In this document: positions 11,675 to 23,600 of the stretch, piece after piece
How positions within the stretch are numbered: position 1 is the stretch's first letter
Layout of the letters: each line of letters opens with the position of its first letter
Assembly (NCBI RefSeq): GCF_007565055.1
Contig: NC_044550.1
Location: 91,542,174 to 91,606,173, forward strand
Direction: 5' to 3'
Length of the DNA stretch: 64,000 nt
From: Rhinopithecus roxellana
Taxonomy: Eukaryota > Chordata > Mammalia > Primates > Cercopithecidae
Translations under genes and position numbers: made by a program
Notes under the pieces: model-generated
The model's input: the letters and a program-made list of their open reading frames with translations, nothing else
The model's database searches: none
What the model was told of the DNA's origin: nothing

Positions 11675-12035
11675 ACCTGTATTAACTTTCTGAAATATCT
11701 TTCTATTATCTCCTTTACTCCAACCACAGCCTTTTTTTTTTTTCCTTTTTTTCTTTTTCTTTTTTTTAACTTCATAAAACCACCAGGCAAAACCCTGCCC
11801 CTAGGATCTGGTTCTAACTCTTCCCTCTGCCTGGAATAATCTTTTGGAAGACATTCACTTGCCAAAAGATTTTACCTCATTCAAGGCATCATTAAAATCA
11901 CACTTTCTCAGCCAAGCCCTAGTTTATACTGCACCAGCCATCACATCTACAACTTTTCTCAAGACTCTGACTCCTCCCTCTGCTCTAAATGTTTTTTTTC
12001 TCATAGAACATACCATCTTCTAACCCTAAGATTGA
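11675..12035 (+). mobile_element. LINE2 (L2), 3' portion of the split copy
   Basis: L2 sequence resumes after the LTR: 'cttccctctgcctggaataa', 'tcacactttctcagccaagcc', 'catagaacataccatcttcta'. A T-rich expansion (about 11731-11768) interrupts it. Confidence 0.75.
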
Positions 12036-13254
12036 TGCTGTGGTGATCCTAACATCTAAAGGTGAAACTTTAAGGTGTTTTGCACAATCTAGGTTAGTTA
12101 TTGCCTGATAACTCAGAATATTCATGTCTTAGGTTAATTATTATGCAACAGATTTCATAACCTTCTTTCTTTTAAAATGTGTGTAATAAACATTTATTTG
12201 TAATCTTCACCATGAACATTAAAACCTTTGTATGTAAATACCTTATTATTTTTAAACTTTCATTTTGTTAATACAAAAACCATAACCTCATTAGGTTATT
12301 TCCATTTGGAGTACTAAATTTGCACGTGCCTTGGCTAGCACAAAATATTTTAAAGATCTAGAGTTCTCATTGTAAAACCTTTTGTAAGAGAATATAATCC
12401 AAAGTATTTGGTAAATATCTGTGATCAAAACAAAAACATGTCTATCCTCAATCTTATATTCTCATGATTATATCTCACATATCTTGTGGCTACAAATCCA
12501 ATATTTTGAGTTACAAACACTATTATTATCTTTTGACAATTTTCTTGTTCAAAAGTCCCTTTTATATCACAAGGCTTGTATTGAAACTTTCTCAAAGTCA
12601 CTGTTCAAACCATTCCTATTCTACCCACAGGGTCCTTTCAAATTTATACATTTTGACCTCTAATTTTTATTCTTTATGTTAAGATGTTTCTCTAAAACCT
12701 CCATTTGTGGTATTTTTGAAAGCTGTTTCTTTGTTTTGGTAGGTTGTGAATTTCTCTTTAATAAATCAATATATGTTCAATAACTGTAAAAGTAGATGTA
12801 AGTTTTTAATATTCATTCCTCCATTTTTACTTTATACAAAATGTAACTTTACTCTGTTTAATCACCACTTTAAGAAATTCTAGACTATAATAAAAAATAT
12901 AAACTTTTTGTTAGTATAGTTTACTCCTTTCCTTATTATTATTTTGTATAGATTCTTTTAGTTGTTTTCTTCTTTAAAACAAAACAAAACAAAACAAAAC
13001 TTACCATCACTCCATTATCAGAATGAATCTAAAAGGTTTTAGCCACAAGTTTATTCTTCTGTGGACTCAAGTCCCTGACTGAGAGTGAATCAGGCACTTA
13101 GAGAAGAACATTAGCACCTACAATGCTTGAATAATGTTCAAAACAGAACCCAGGTGACTGAAAGAAAATGTGTACCTGATGCCAAAAATACTTATAGGGC
13201 CTGACTAAGGTACCAGAGAAAAGGAATAACAGAATGAGTTAGAAAGAATTCTGG
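12036..13254. other. AT-rich unique DNA
   Basis: No gene or recognisable repeat apart from an (AAAAC)n run at about 12973-12999. Confidence 0.5.
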
Positions 13255-13259
13255 GAGAT

Positions 13260-13637
13260 CATATTGGTTCATTCTCACACTGCTATAAGGACATACCCAA
13301 GACTGGGTAATTTATGAATAAAAGAGGTTTAATTGACTCACAGTTCCACAGGGCTGTGGAGTCCTCAGGAAACTTCCAATCATGGTGGAAAGGGAGGCAA
13401 ACATGTCCTTCTTCACATAGTGGCAACAAGGAGAAGCGCAGAGTGAAGGCGGGGGATAACCTCTTATAAAACTATCAGATCTCATGAGAACTCACTCACT
13501 ATCACAAGAACATCATGGAGGTAACCACATCTATTATTCAATTACCTCCCACTTGGTCCCTTCCATGACATATGGGGGGATTATGGGAACTATGGATCAA
13601 GATAAGCTTTTGTTGGGTACACAGCCAAACCATATCA
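13260..13637 (-). mobile_element. THE1-type MaLR solo LTR
   Basis: Read on the minus strand it begins 'tgatatggtttggctgtgt' and ends near 'agtgtgagaatgaacc', as in THE1 LTRs. It is flanked by a perfect 5-bp target duplication (gagat at 13255-13259 and 13638-13642). About 378 bp, complete, with no internal region. Confidence 0.9.
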
Positions 13638-14039
13638 GAGATCATCTGTTCTAGTTCCTTGCCTTCACACAGGCACATGTTGAAATTATCCAGGACAGAT
13701 TTTATTCTAATATTGTTCTGGAGATCCAGTGTTCATTTTCTCTTCACTCTTAACTTAAAGTAGTTGTACAAAGCTGTGTACCTGGTGCTTACTGACACTC
13801 CCTAAATAGAATGCTTACCTTGGATCATTTGTTTGTTACTTGTAAATATTCACATGACCAAAGGTAATACTACCCTCTATTTTAAATTGATCTAACATTA
13901 ATATTCTACCACTTTAAATATAGATATTAAAGATAAACTAAGATAGGTAAACTAAAAGTATAAACAAATATTTTATTAGGAATCAGAAGAGATTCAATAT
14001 GATTCCATCATCAGAGCCTGGCTACTTCTAACACTTAGC

Positions 14040-14165
14040 ATTTCTTTTCCTTGTAAAGTGTTAAAAGTAATGTTTACATTGACTACATCATTGGGTTGTT
14101 GTAAGAATTAAATAAACGAATGCGTGTGACAGTGCCAAGAAATCTACAGAGTGCTGTTTAATTAT
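14040..14165 (+). mobile_element. MIR SINE fragment
   Basis: 'catcattgggttgttgtaag' then 'attaaataaacgaatgcgtg' and 'acagtgccaa' follow the MIR 3' half in order. Confidence 0.5.
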
Positions 14166-14549
14166 AAGGCCTTTAATCTCACCTCTTCTATGCCACTCAC
14201 AGAATTTTGTTTACATAGTTATTAGAGCACTCGGGACACCATTTCTTAGTATTAAATGTCCCTCTTCAGTTTTCTCACCACCAAGATTGTAAATTATTAG
14301 AAAGTAGAGGATCTGCTTTATTGTTATATTCCCTGATTGTTAAAAATACCATGCTATAGATATAATAGCCAATATATAAGTATGCAATTAACCAGTAAAT
14401 TAAATATGTAGATTTCATAGCTGATGATTTGCAGAATTAACATGAGTAACTACGCTATGTGAGAAAGAGAAAACAAAGATACAAAGAAAATAATCTGAGT
14501 TGTAAATTGCCAGATTTCAGGGATAAAATGTAATATATATTTAATTGTT

Positions 14550-14703
14550 TTAATTTTTAGCTCCCACAAATAAGTGAGAATTTGTGAAGACTGTCTTTCT
14601 GTACTTAGCTTGTTTCACTTAATATAACATCCTCCAGTTCCATCAACATTGTTATAAATGACAGGATCTCATTCTTTTTTACAGTTGAATAATTTTCCAT
14701 TGA
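14550..14703 (-). mobile_element. Inverted 5' segment of an L1 (twin priming)
   Basis: Minus-strand L1: the end of ORF2 and the 'tgtgggagctaa' block, reading 'aaaaaagaatgagatcctgtc' in the sense direction. It abuts the plus-strand 3' UTR of the same kind of L1. Confidence 0.8.
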
Positions 14704-15066
14704 ACATATGCAGATAAAGAGTAGAATGATGGTAACCAGAGGCTGGGAAGGGTAGAAGGGAAAGAGGGAAAAAGTGGGGACAGTTAATGGGTACAAAAAT
14801 ATTATTAGATATAATGAATAAGATTTCATGTATGACAACCCAAAAGGGTGACTATAATCAACAATAATTTATTGTATATTTTAAAATAACAAAAAGAATG
14901 AAACATTTGTAACACAAAGAAATGATAAATGCTTGAGGTGACAGGTACCCCATTTACCCTGACATGATAATTACACATTGTATGTCTGTATCAAAAAGTC
15001 TCATGTACATCATAAATATATATATATCTACTATGTATTCATAAACATTAACAATTTTAAAAAAGC
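14704..15066 (+). mobile_element. L1 3' UTR (L1M/L1PB type), non-inverted part
   Basis: 'agagtagaatgatggtaacc', 'gaggctgggaaggg', 'gggtgactataatcaacaat', 'gataaatgcttgaggtgaca' and a terminal A-rich end follow the L1 3' UTR in order. In L1 this sequence comes directly after the segment found inverted at 14550-14703. Confidence 0.85.
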
Positions 15067-16920
15067 ATATGCTAGTGTAAATTTGTACCACAAGTACTGC
15101 CAACACTACATTTTGAAGAGAATATCCATGGAAAGAGATAACTCATTCCTAAAATTAAAGGTCTAATATTATCATTTCTAACTATGTCTGCTTCTAGTAC
15201 CAAAGTCTAGTGTACTCTCCTCTAAGGAGGGATGGAATACCCATGTAAATACTAGTTCTGTCATACTGTCATATCACATGTGATCTTGGGAAGTTGTGAC
15301 ATTTATGGTTCATAAAGGACAGAGATGTCTACTACTTAATTTTAAGTATTGTGAACTATTGCCCTACTTTGAAACCATAATGTCTTTTCCTGTGGTAACT
15401 ATTTTATTTGGTAAATTGGGTAAAAGCACTTGCTGATAATAAAATTAACTAATGTTTTGAGGATATTTATTTGTAGTTTCCATTCAAGAATTCTATTATT
15501 TCTATTGAGATGAAGAAGACCAACCCAGAATTTCATCTTGACTTTCTATTTTCCTTGAGCCATTTCCTAATACATTTGTAATATTAGCCAGGATACTGCT
15601 AAGAAGCAAATATTTCTTAGTATAATTTGAAAATAATTTACACTATTTAAAAAAGTGTGGGCAGGGTTTAAAAACAGCTTAAAGAGATGGAGAGTTCTCT
15701 AGCTGCAGCAACATTAGGGCACTGTCACTAACTCTGGGCCTGTAGGAGCAAGGCAAGGTACATTTACTGGAATTTAAGAGAGAGCCTGAATGGAGAAGCC
15801 TTTCTGGCTTAAGTTCTGTACTTTGATGGAGTTATTGAACCATTTCACCGAGGTGCAGTAGACTGGGGAGCCAGCGAAATAATGTTGACTTTACTCTCTT
15901 CCTGTTTTCTCTATCATATTCTGGTTCCTCACAGTGGATACCAGAGGGCTGAGTGCTCACTGATGTATTTCATGTGGGTCATCTCTGAAGGGCACAGACT
16001 CTGGGAAGATAAGGAACGATGGTTGTCAAGAGCTGGTATCCAGCTACACTGGATCTTTCCTCTGCCCTTTTTATCATATTATTTCATGTACTCTCTCCAT
16101 GTAAACAATTGGCTCTGTTGAGTAGTAACCTTCTTGTTTAAATGCATTTGAGATATCACCAAGTACAGTCTTGGGACCTCTTTTCATAGAGTTATTTGGT
16201 ATTCTTCAGTAATGAGTCTCGCCCAGTGCCAAGCAGCTGGCTAATAATTATCTTTCAAAAAGGGAATAAATGACAAGTACAATCACTGTGTCCAAAAATT
16301 ATGGATACTGCAGAGAAACTTCTGAAAGTTTTTCCAGAGGCTTCTGTTTCTGTGAAACTCTTTATGGTTGACACTTAAAATGTCACAGAGCAAATATGAA
16401 TTTTTATTAATATCTTTAGAACATCCTTTTTATATGTTACTTGACACATATGTCCTCAAATTATATCCAGTTTAAGTATATAATTTTACCAAAGTCCAAA
16501 TAATTTTATTTCTTGATAAAACTGAGGACAGATTTTAAAATAACCTTTTTTTCTTTTATCTTTAATAGTCTATCTTAGTAGGTCATGTGTCTTAGCAAAT
16601 TGAAAAATCATTTCTCTTTGTACATTAAGTCATCAATACAATTTGTCAGAGTACAGGTGGTGACTGCCATGATCTTTCCTGACAGATTACTCCTCTTCAT
16701 ACAGTATTATTATCATTAAATCACTATCATTATCACTAATGATAATGATTATTACCATTGAAGTAGAATTCACCTATTGCTGGAATGACATACTAAGATA
16801 TTTTGCTTTTTTCCCCAAATAAATGTAAACTTTCTAATTATCTTTTGTAGTAGAGTGGAAAAGCGAGCATAAGCAGGATTAATGACAGTATATTCTACTC
16901 CTCTGGTCTACTGAACTTCT
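15067..16920. other. Unique AT-rich DNA
   Basis: I see no gene or identifiable repeat in this stretch. Confidence 0.45.
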
Positions 16921-16924
16921 ACTT

Positions 16925-17175
16925 CTCTCATGATTAAAAGCATCAACTCTGGAATCAGACATTGTAGATTCAAAATCCAGCTCCACCTCTTATTAGCTGT
17001 GTGACTTTGGCCAAATTCTTTAATCTCTCTGTGCTTTATTTTTTTTAATCAATACAGTGAGCTTTAATAATATGTACTTCATAGGGTTTTTGTGAGCATT
17101 AAAAAAGTTAAAACGTGTAAAATGTGTAATAGAGAGCCTGGAAACATAAAAGAATAAATGTTTGCTATTATTCTT
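16925..17175 (+). mobile_element. MIR SINE, nearly full length
   Basis: In order: 'ctctggaatcagac', 'cttattagctgtgtgacttt', 'aatctctctgtgctt', 'cttcatagggtttttgtgag' and 'aataaatgtttgctattatt'. This is the tRNA-derived MIR consensus from the body to the 3' end. Confidence 0.85.
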
Positions 17176-18003
17176 ATACCCAAAACTTTGGTATATACTA
17201 TTCCTTTAATTGGAAGTCATATTTCCTAAAGTCATTCTGAAAGCAAATACAGTTTAAGATTTTCCATTGCTTTTAGCTTAAGTAAAAAAGATTAGAGGTT
17301 TCTATTAATCTTACAACTTAAACCTGAGAGGTGGCAGGGACCCTATACGTCAACGAAATTTTAGCATTTAGTTGTAATTTCCACATGACTGTATTATAAT
17401 AATCACCATGCCACTCAGAACAGATATCATGCTAAACCTTTGTAACTTTCCCATCATCATCTTTGACCTTTCACTACTACAACCCTACATCTGTCAAATG
17501 TTACAACAAGTGCCTTATCTCACAATTTAGTAATAATGGCATAAACCACAGAACCAGAAGTTTCATCCATGGTATTTGTGCAAACTATGTTGTTCTCAAT
17601 CTTCTCCGGATCAGTCACCAGTAACCAGGGGAATGCAATAATTCTTTCTTTTATAAATTGTAATGTAATCTAATGAACCAGACCCCTAAGAGATGAGTGT
17701 AATTGTCATACTCCACTGGGAATCCTACTTGTCATGATGTATCTTAATATCTGAGTCAAAGGAGATCATCAGTCCAACCAAGCATTACATTCTTCTTCCC
17801 CACCTCCATTCCTTTTATCACCCTGGAATTTTTCTACTGAGATTTGCCCTAAATGGTCTGTAGTTTCCATAGCAATTCATCTAAACTATACATACATAAG
17901 TTAGTGAAGATATGTGACAGAGAAAATCATTATTCTTCGTAAGAAATAGTGATACTTGGTCTTGTAAAAATAAGGAATGTTGAGAATTATTAAATATAAT
18001 GTT
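17176..18003. other. Unique DNA
   Basis: Nothing recognised. Confidence 0.45.
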
Positions 18004-18148
18004 GGTCTAGGCATGGTGGCTCACCCTGTGATCCCTGTACTTTGAGAGGTTGAGGCAGGAGGATCCCTGAGGCCAGGAGTTTAAGACCAGCTTGGTCAAT
18101 ATAGTGAGAGACCCTGTCTTTACAAAATAGAAAAAAAAAAAAAAAAAA
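18004..18148 (+). mobile_element. Free left Alu monomer (FLAM-like)
   Basis: A single left-arm Alu of about 120 bp followed directly by a poly(A) run, with no right arm. This is the form of the old monomeric FLAM family. Confidence 0.8.
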
Positions 18149-18190
18149 GGAAAAAACATGGTACAAAGTTCTAAAACTTAAAATTTCTCA

Positions 18191-18474
18191 GGCTGGGGGC
18201 GGTGACTCACGCCTGTAATCCCAGCACTTTGGGAGGCCGAGGCAGGCAGATCACAAGGTCAGGAGATCGAGACCATCCTGGTTAACACGGTGAAACCCTG
18301 TCTCTATAAAAATACAAAGAATTAGCCCGGCGTGGTGGCGGGCGCCTATAGTCCTGGCTGAGGCAAGAGAATGGCATGAACCAGGGAGGCGGAGCTTGCA
18401 GTGAGCCAAGATCGCGCCATTGCACTCCAGCCTGGGGAACAGAGCGAGACTCTGTCTCAAAAAAAAAAAAAAAA
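18191..18474 (+). mobile_element. AluY-like element
   Basis: Carries the AluY states 'gatcgagaccatcctgg' and 'ggagcttgcagtgagcc'. A short deletion in the second arm (near 18355) removes part of 'cccagctactcgggagg'. The near-repeat of 'ttctca' on both sides marks the target duplication. Confidence 0.92.
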
Positions 18475-19059
18475 TTCTCATCTGCCTGAGGGAGTAATAA
18501 CATGATAATTACATCAGATCTCCAGGATGCTCAAGTAAACCATCCAGACTCTCAGCCATATATTTATCAAATTGTTTTGTAATGACATCTTTGTGCTGTG
18601 ATTTCTGAAAATTCAGTAAAAGATGGAAAGTCATATTAGTGTGTAATGATTTTAATGAACTATGACTATGACATTTGCATTTAGAAGACATTCAGTGACT
18701 CTAAGTTGAACTGACAGTGGCATGACAATCTTGATAAAGAGATTATTAGTGGTTGGAAAAAAGTGCCAAGGCTAGCTTTGTGAAATGTCATACTTTCTCT
18801 ATGTTTTAGCTTAGCAGCAGTACATTTGTGTATATATGTGTCTCCCTTCTTCTATCCCTTTCCTCGGGGAGCCCTGTGCACTGGTTGACAGAAGAAGGAT
18901 GATAGAATCACCTGGTAAAGGGGTAAATAACAAAGCACAGAAAGTAGAAATGGGAATTGACTGAAGCACAGCTTTTGAAACCCCTGCGAATACACTGGGG
19001 GGAGTAACAGTGAAAGAATTAGGAGACAAGAATAACAGGAAGTTTCTCCTCCTGTCTCC

Positions 19060-19215
19060 TTGCTTCTCTCCCCACTAGAAATGAAGCTCTGTTAAAGGGA
19101 GGTCTTTTGTTCCCATACAAGGAGCCATATGGGTTTTGTTCCTATACAACCAGCACCTAGAGCAGAGCCTAACAATAGCTACTTAGTAAATATTTCATAA
19201 GTGAATGAACAAGAG
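19060..19215 (+). mobile_element. LINE2 3' end
   Basis: 'cccactagaaatgaagctct' then 'agcacctagagcagagcct' and 'agtaaatatttcataagtga' match the L2 3' terminus. Confidence 0.65.
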
Positions 19216-20385
19216 AACAAAAGTAGCAAAGACAAAGCAGAATTTGAAGATTAGAGGATCAACTTAGCTAAGTAAATTGAGAACTCTTCTGCTAAAAGCG
19301 TCTGGTTGCTAATACAGGAAATGCCCCTCATTCCTATAGTAAATATGTATTAATTTGGGGTAAGCTTCACTCTATAAAGCACAATAAAATCACACTCATC
19401 TAATACCTTCTTATCAACTGCCCAAACTAACAGTGCTGCAAAACACAAATGTAAATGATTGAAGTGATAAAGTTAAAACATTATCAAACAACAATTTAAA
19501 AATATTTGCTTAATTTTGTTGTTTATTCCTTGCTGGATTAGTAACTTCTTATGTACAGCAGTAGCTCATTCATCTTTGTTCCCTGGTAGTTCGCATTATC
19601 TGATTCAGAGTAGCCATGCATTTATTAATTTAATTGAACTGAATCCCAAGAAACATTCTCAGCAAAACATACATCCTGGTAGATCAAGTAAGGCCTCTCC
19701 TGATCTGTGAAAACAAAGGAAGATAGTGTTGTTATGTTGTTAAATCTTCTGTAAAACAGGTAACATTAGGAAATTCTTCCTCTAGTTTTAAAGAACGGTT
19801 GCATTGACACTAATTTGATTTTTTAAAATGTTTTACTTTATATAATCCCATCACTTGAGGCTTGCACTGCAAATCTGTCTTGTCAGACAACTGTTGCCAC
19901 CCACTGCCTGTCAGCTTCTCAGAGGACGGTGACTTTGTCAGAGAAAAAGCATTTATACCTCTGATGATTCAATCAATTGATTTAGGAAAGCACCACTTCT
20001 AAAAGAGTACAGCTTCCAGACAATGAGAAAACCTTGTACTCCAGTCCCTTGGGCTACAATTTGATTTGTGTTGAAAAATCTTAGCGATATGATCCAACTG
20101 AGACTGGGGAGACTGGTACATGAGGCAACATAGCAGACATACACATTTTAAACAAAACAGTAACAGTGGCAGGTGAGATAATATATAGAAACATGGGATC
20201 TTAACCTGTTCTAATATATTTCAACGATAAGTAAATAATTCTGAGGGGATTGTGGTCTAATCAGCTTTACACAGATAAGAAGTGGTAAGAATAAGACTGT
20301 GAATTAGAAGTTATACATCCTATGTGTTAGATTAAAAGAATACTTTCCTCTTAATTAAAGACTTTCAGACTAGAACCTTGAGAAG
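19216..20385. other. Unique DNA
   Basis: No gene or confident repeat seen. Confidence 0.45.
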
Positions 20386-20390
20386 TCTGA

Positions 20391-20590
20391 TGCTGTTCAA
20401 TATGGTAGAGACTAGTGTCATGTAATTGAAATTAATTATAAATTAATTAAATAAAATTTAAAATTCCATTCCTCAGTCACCTTAACCATATTTCAAATTT
20501 CCAATAACCATACTAGACGTTTGCTAAATACAGGATAGGGAAGGCACAGAACTTTCCCACTAGTGCAGAAGGCAATTTTGAACATCACAC
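20391..20590. mobile_element. Old non-autonomous DNA transposon (MER, hAT-like)
   Basis: Begins 'gctgttcaatatggtagaga', has an AT-rich palindromic centre ('aattaattataaattaatta'), and ends with diverged copies of the 'gcagaaagttctattggacagc' type of terminus near 20560-20590. This pattern is that of a MER hAT family I recognise but cannot name with certainty. Confidence 0.5.
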
Positions 20591-20837
20591 CTCTAAGATT
20601 TTGTTTGCCAGTAACTGCTGCTTTTGATTTCATGCTCATCTCAAAGTATTAAGTAGTTCTGCACGTTCCTCAAACCTCATATATTTGATTTCCACATAGA
20701 ATTTCACATAAAAATGATTTTAAAATAATTTAATATCACAGTAACTGTTTGACTTTGTTTCTGTTTCTCCTAGGATGGTCCCACAATCCTGCTTATAAAT
20801 GATCTATCCTGCATTAGTTGATTGTTTGTGGTATGTT

Positions 20838-21305
20838 GTTACATTGGTTTTCTAGGGCAGTTATCACAAAATAACACAAACTGAGTAGCTTAAAACAACA
20901 GAAATACAGTCTCAAAGTTCTGGAGGATGGAAGTCTAAAAGGATGGTGTTAACAGGGCCATGCTGCCTCTGAAACCTGTAGGGGGATAATTTATTCTATG
21001 CCTCCTCCTAGTTTCCAGTAGTTCTCAGCAATCCTTGGCATTCTTCGGCTTGCAGTTGTAACACTTTACTCACACCCTTGCCTCCCTTGTCACATAGTCT
21101 TCTTTTCTCTTCTGTCTGTACCTCTTCATCTCTTGTTTACAAGGACACCAGTCATATTGGATTAAGGGCCCACCCCACTAGTATGACCTCAACTTAACGA
21201 ACCATACCTTCAATGATCCTATTTTCAAATAAGATCACATTCTGAGGTACTGGGGATTAGAACTTTGCATATCTTTTTGAGAGGACAAAATTCAACCCAC
21301 AAGTG
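20838..21305 (-). mobile_element. MLT1-type MaLR LTR
   Basis: In plus sense: 'ggttttctagggcagttatc', 'agcttaaaacaacagaaat', 'agttctggaggatggaagtc', 'gacaccagtcatattggatt' and 'cattctgaggtactggggat'. These are the landmarks of an MLT1 LTR in reverse. The surrounding DNA is heavily AT-rich. Confidence 0.8.
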
Positions 21306-21329
21306 TTACTTACAAAATTTCTTATAGAC

Positions 21330-21600
21330 TTTAATATATGTATTTTATATATATATTATGGTGTATATATATCATATGGTATATATAATATATATTAAAT
21401 ATACACACACCCATATATATTAAATATATATTTTTATATATTTATATATAAATACATAACACATACTCATATATATTAAATATATATTTTTATATTTATA
21501 TAAAATATATACTTAATATATATATGGGTGTGTGTGCACGTGTGTGTGTATATGAAAATATAATAAATATACATATATATATTTCCACATAGTGACACAC
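21330..21600. repeat. AT-rich satellite-like tract with palindrome
   Basis: An almost pure A/T stretch with a CA/GT core. An inverted repeat pairs 21403-21422 with 21514-21535 (2-nt indel only). Inside the loop a 28-bp direct repeat occurs at 21412-21439 and 21468-21495. Confidence 0.8.
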
Positions 21601-21711
21601 ATCCAGAGTTAAATCACAAAATAAGGATCTGTAGAACTTCATCATAAAACAGATTTGCCATAATTAGCAAGTGTATTATTTATCCATATCATTCATAAAA
21701 ACTGACATTAG

Positions 21712-22013
21712 TTCGGGCGCAGTAGCTCATACATGTAATCCAGGCACTTTAGGAGGCCGAGGTGGACAGATCAGGTGAGGTCAGGATTTCAAGACCAGCT
21801 TGGCCAACGTGGTGAAATGTTGTCTCTGCTAAAAATACAGAAATTAACCAGATGTGGTGGCTGGCACCTTTAATCCCAGCTGCTTGGGAGGCTGAGGTAG
21901 GAGAATCTCTTGAACCCAGGAGGCAGAGTTGGCAGTGAGTCGAGATTGCGCCATTGCACTCCAGTCTGAGCAACAGAGCCAGACTCAGTCTCAAAACAAA
22001 CGAGCAAACAAAA
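21712..22013 (+). mobile_element. Alu (AluS/J-like)
   Basis: Full-length dimeric Alu, moderately diverged, with an A/C-rich tail ('caaaacaaacgagcaaac'). Confidence 0.92.
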
Positions 22014-22761
22014 CCTGATGTGAATATAAATATAGTATTCTGTTTCAATATAAATACAAATGTTAAAAATATTTTATTTTAAAATAAATATAGACTCAGG
22101 GAATTATAAAATATATGTGGCAATGACCTGTGTAGTCTTTACCCAACCTCAATCAGTGTTAACATCTTGCATAGGATAGCACAATATCAAAACCCGGAAA
22201 TTATTAGAAATTCAAAATATAGAGTTTATTCAGATTTCAGCAGTTATCCAGGAGCTCGTGTGCATGTGTGCGTGCATGCTCATGGAGCGCTGTGCAATTT
22301 TATTACATGTATAGCTGCATGTGCTCTCCATTAATCAGGATACTTAATGGTACTGCCACAGGACTTTCATATGCTTCTTCCTTTATAGCCACATCTTCTC
22401 CAGCCTGCCCCCAACCCAGCAACCACCATTCTGTCCCTGTCTCTATAATTCTGTGACTTAACAAATGTTATATAAATGGATTCATGCAATATGTATCACT
22501 TTGTAATTGGCTTTCTTCATTCATCTTATTTTCTTAATTTTCTGAAGTTCATCTTAATTTTTCTGAAGTTCATCCAAGTTATATGTGTCAATAGTTAGTT
22601 CCTTTTTATTGCTGAGGAGGATTCCATGATTTGCATGTTCCACTGCTTGTTTAACCATTCACCCATTGAAGAACATTCTAAGAGTTTCTTGTTTTTGGCA
22701 ATTATGAATAAGGGTGCTATGAACATTTATGTATAAGTGACTGTATGTAAAAAACGTTCAG

Positions 22762-23067
22762 GGTGGGCTCAGTGGCTCACGCCTGTATTCCCAGCACTTT
22801 GTGAGGCTGAGGCAGGCCCATCACGAGGTCAGGAGTTCAAGACTAGCCTGGCCAACATAGTGAAACCCCGACTCTACTAAAAACAGAAAAAAATTAGCCG
22901 GGCGTGGTGGCACATGCCTGTAGTCCCAGCTACTCGGGAGGCTGAGGCAGGAGAATCGCTTGAACCCAGGAAGCGGAGGTTGCAGTGAGCTGAGATCGCG
23001 CCATTACACACTAGCCTGGGCGACAGTGTGAGAGACAGTCTTAAAAAAACAAACAAACAAACAAACC
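22762..23067 (+). mobile_element. Alu, full length
   Basis: Inserted in the old L1. Target duplication 'aaaacgttcag' / 'aaaactttcag' (22751-22761, 23068-23078, one mismatch). The tail has become (CAAA)n. Confidence 0.94.
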
Positions 23068-23330
23068 AAAACTTTCAGTTCTCTGGGATATTTGCCAACA
23101 GTGTAATTTCTGGGTCATATGTTAAGAATCTTTTTAGTCTTAAAAGTAGCTGTCAAACTCTTTTCTGAAGTTGCTGTACCATTTTACATCCAAACTAATA
23201 ATGTGTGAGTCACCTAGTTTTGACACATTGTTGACAGCATTTGTGGTGTTATCACCATCTTTAAATTTATACATTCTGATAGGTGTGAGGTTTGTACTGA
23301 TATCTTATTGTGCTTTAAATGTATTTTTCT

Positions 23331-23600
23331 TTTTCTTTCTTTCTTTTTTTTTTGAGACAGGGTTTTACTCTGTCACCCAGGTTGGAGTGTAGGCTCACAA
23401 TCAGGGCTTACTATGGCCTTGAACTCTTGGGTTCAAGCAGTCCTGTTGCCTCAGCCTCCCATGTGGCTGGGAGTACGTACATGTGTAACCTTGCCCAGCT
23501 AACTTTTTAAAAAATTATTGCTTATAGAGACAGTGTTTTACCATGCTGCCCAAGCTGCTCTTGAATTCCTGGGCTCAAACGATCCTCCTGCTTTGTCTCT
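23331..23600 (-). mobile_element. AluJ-like element
   Basis: Starts with poly(T) and 'gagacagggttttactctgt'. Heavily diverged, with the J-type 'ccttgaactcttgggttcaa' segment and a missing head. Confidence 0.85.

Noticed and set aside
12973..12999. (AAAAC)n and other short direct repeats as a CRISPR-like array
   Set aside because: Simple sequence without spacers, in a primate nuclear genome.
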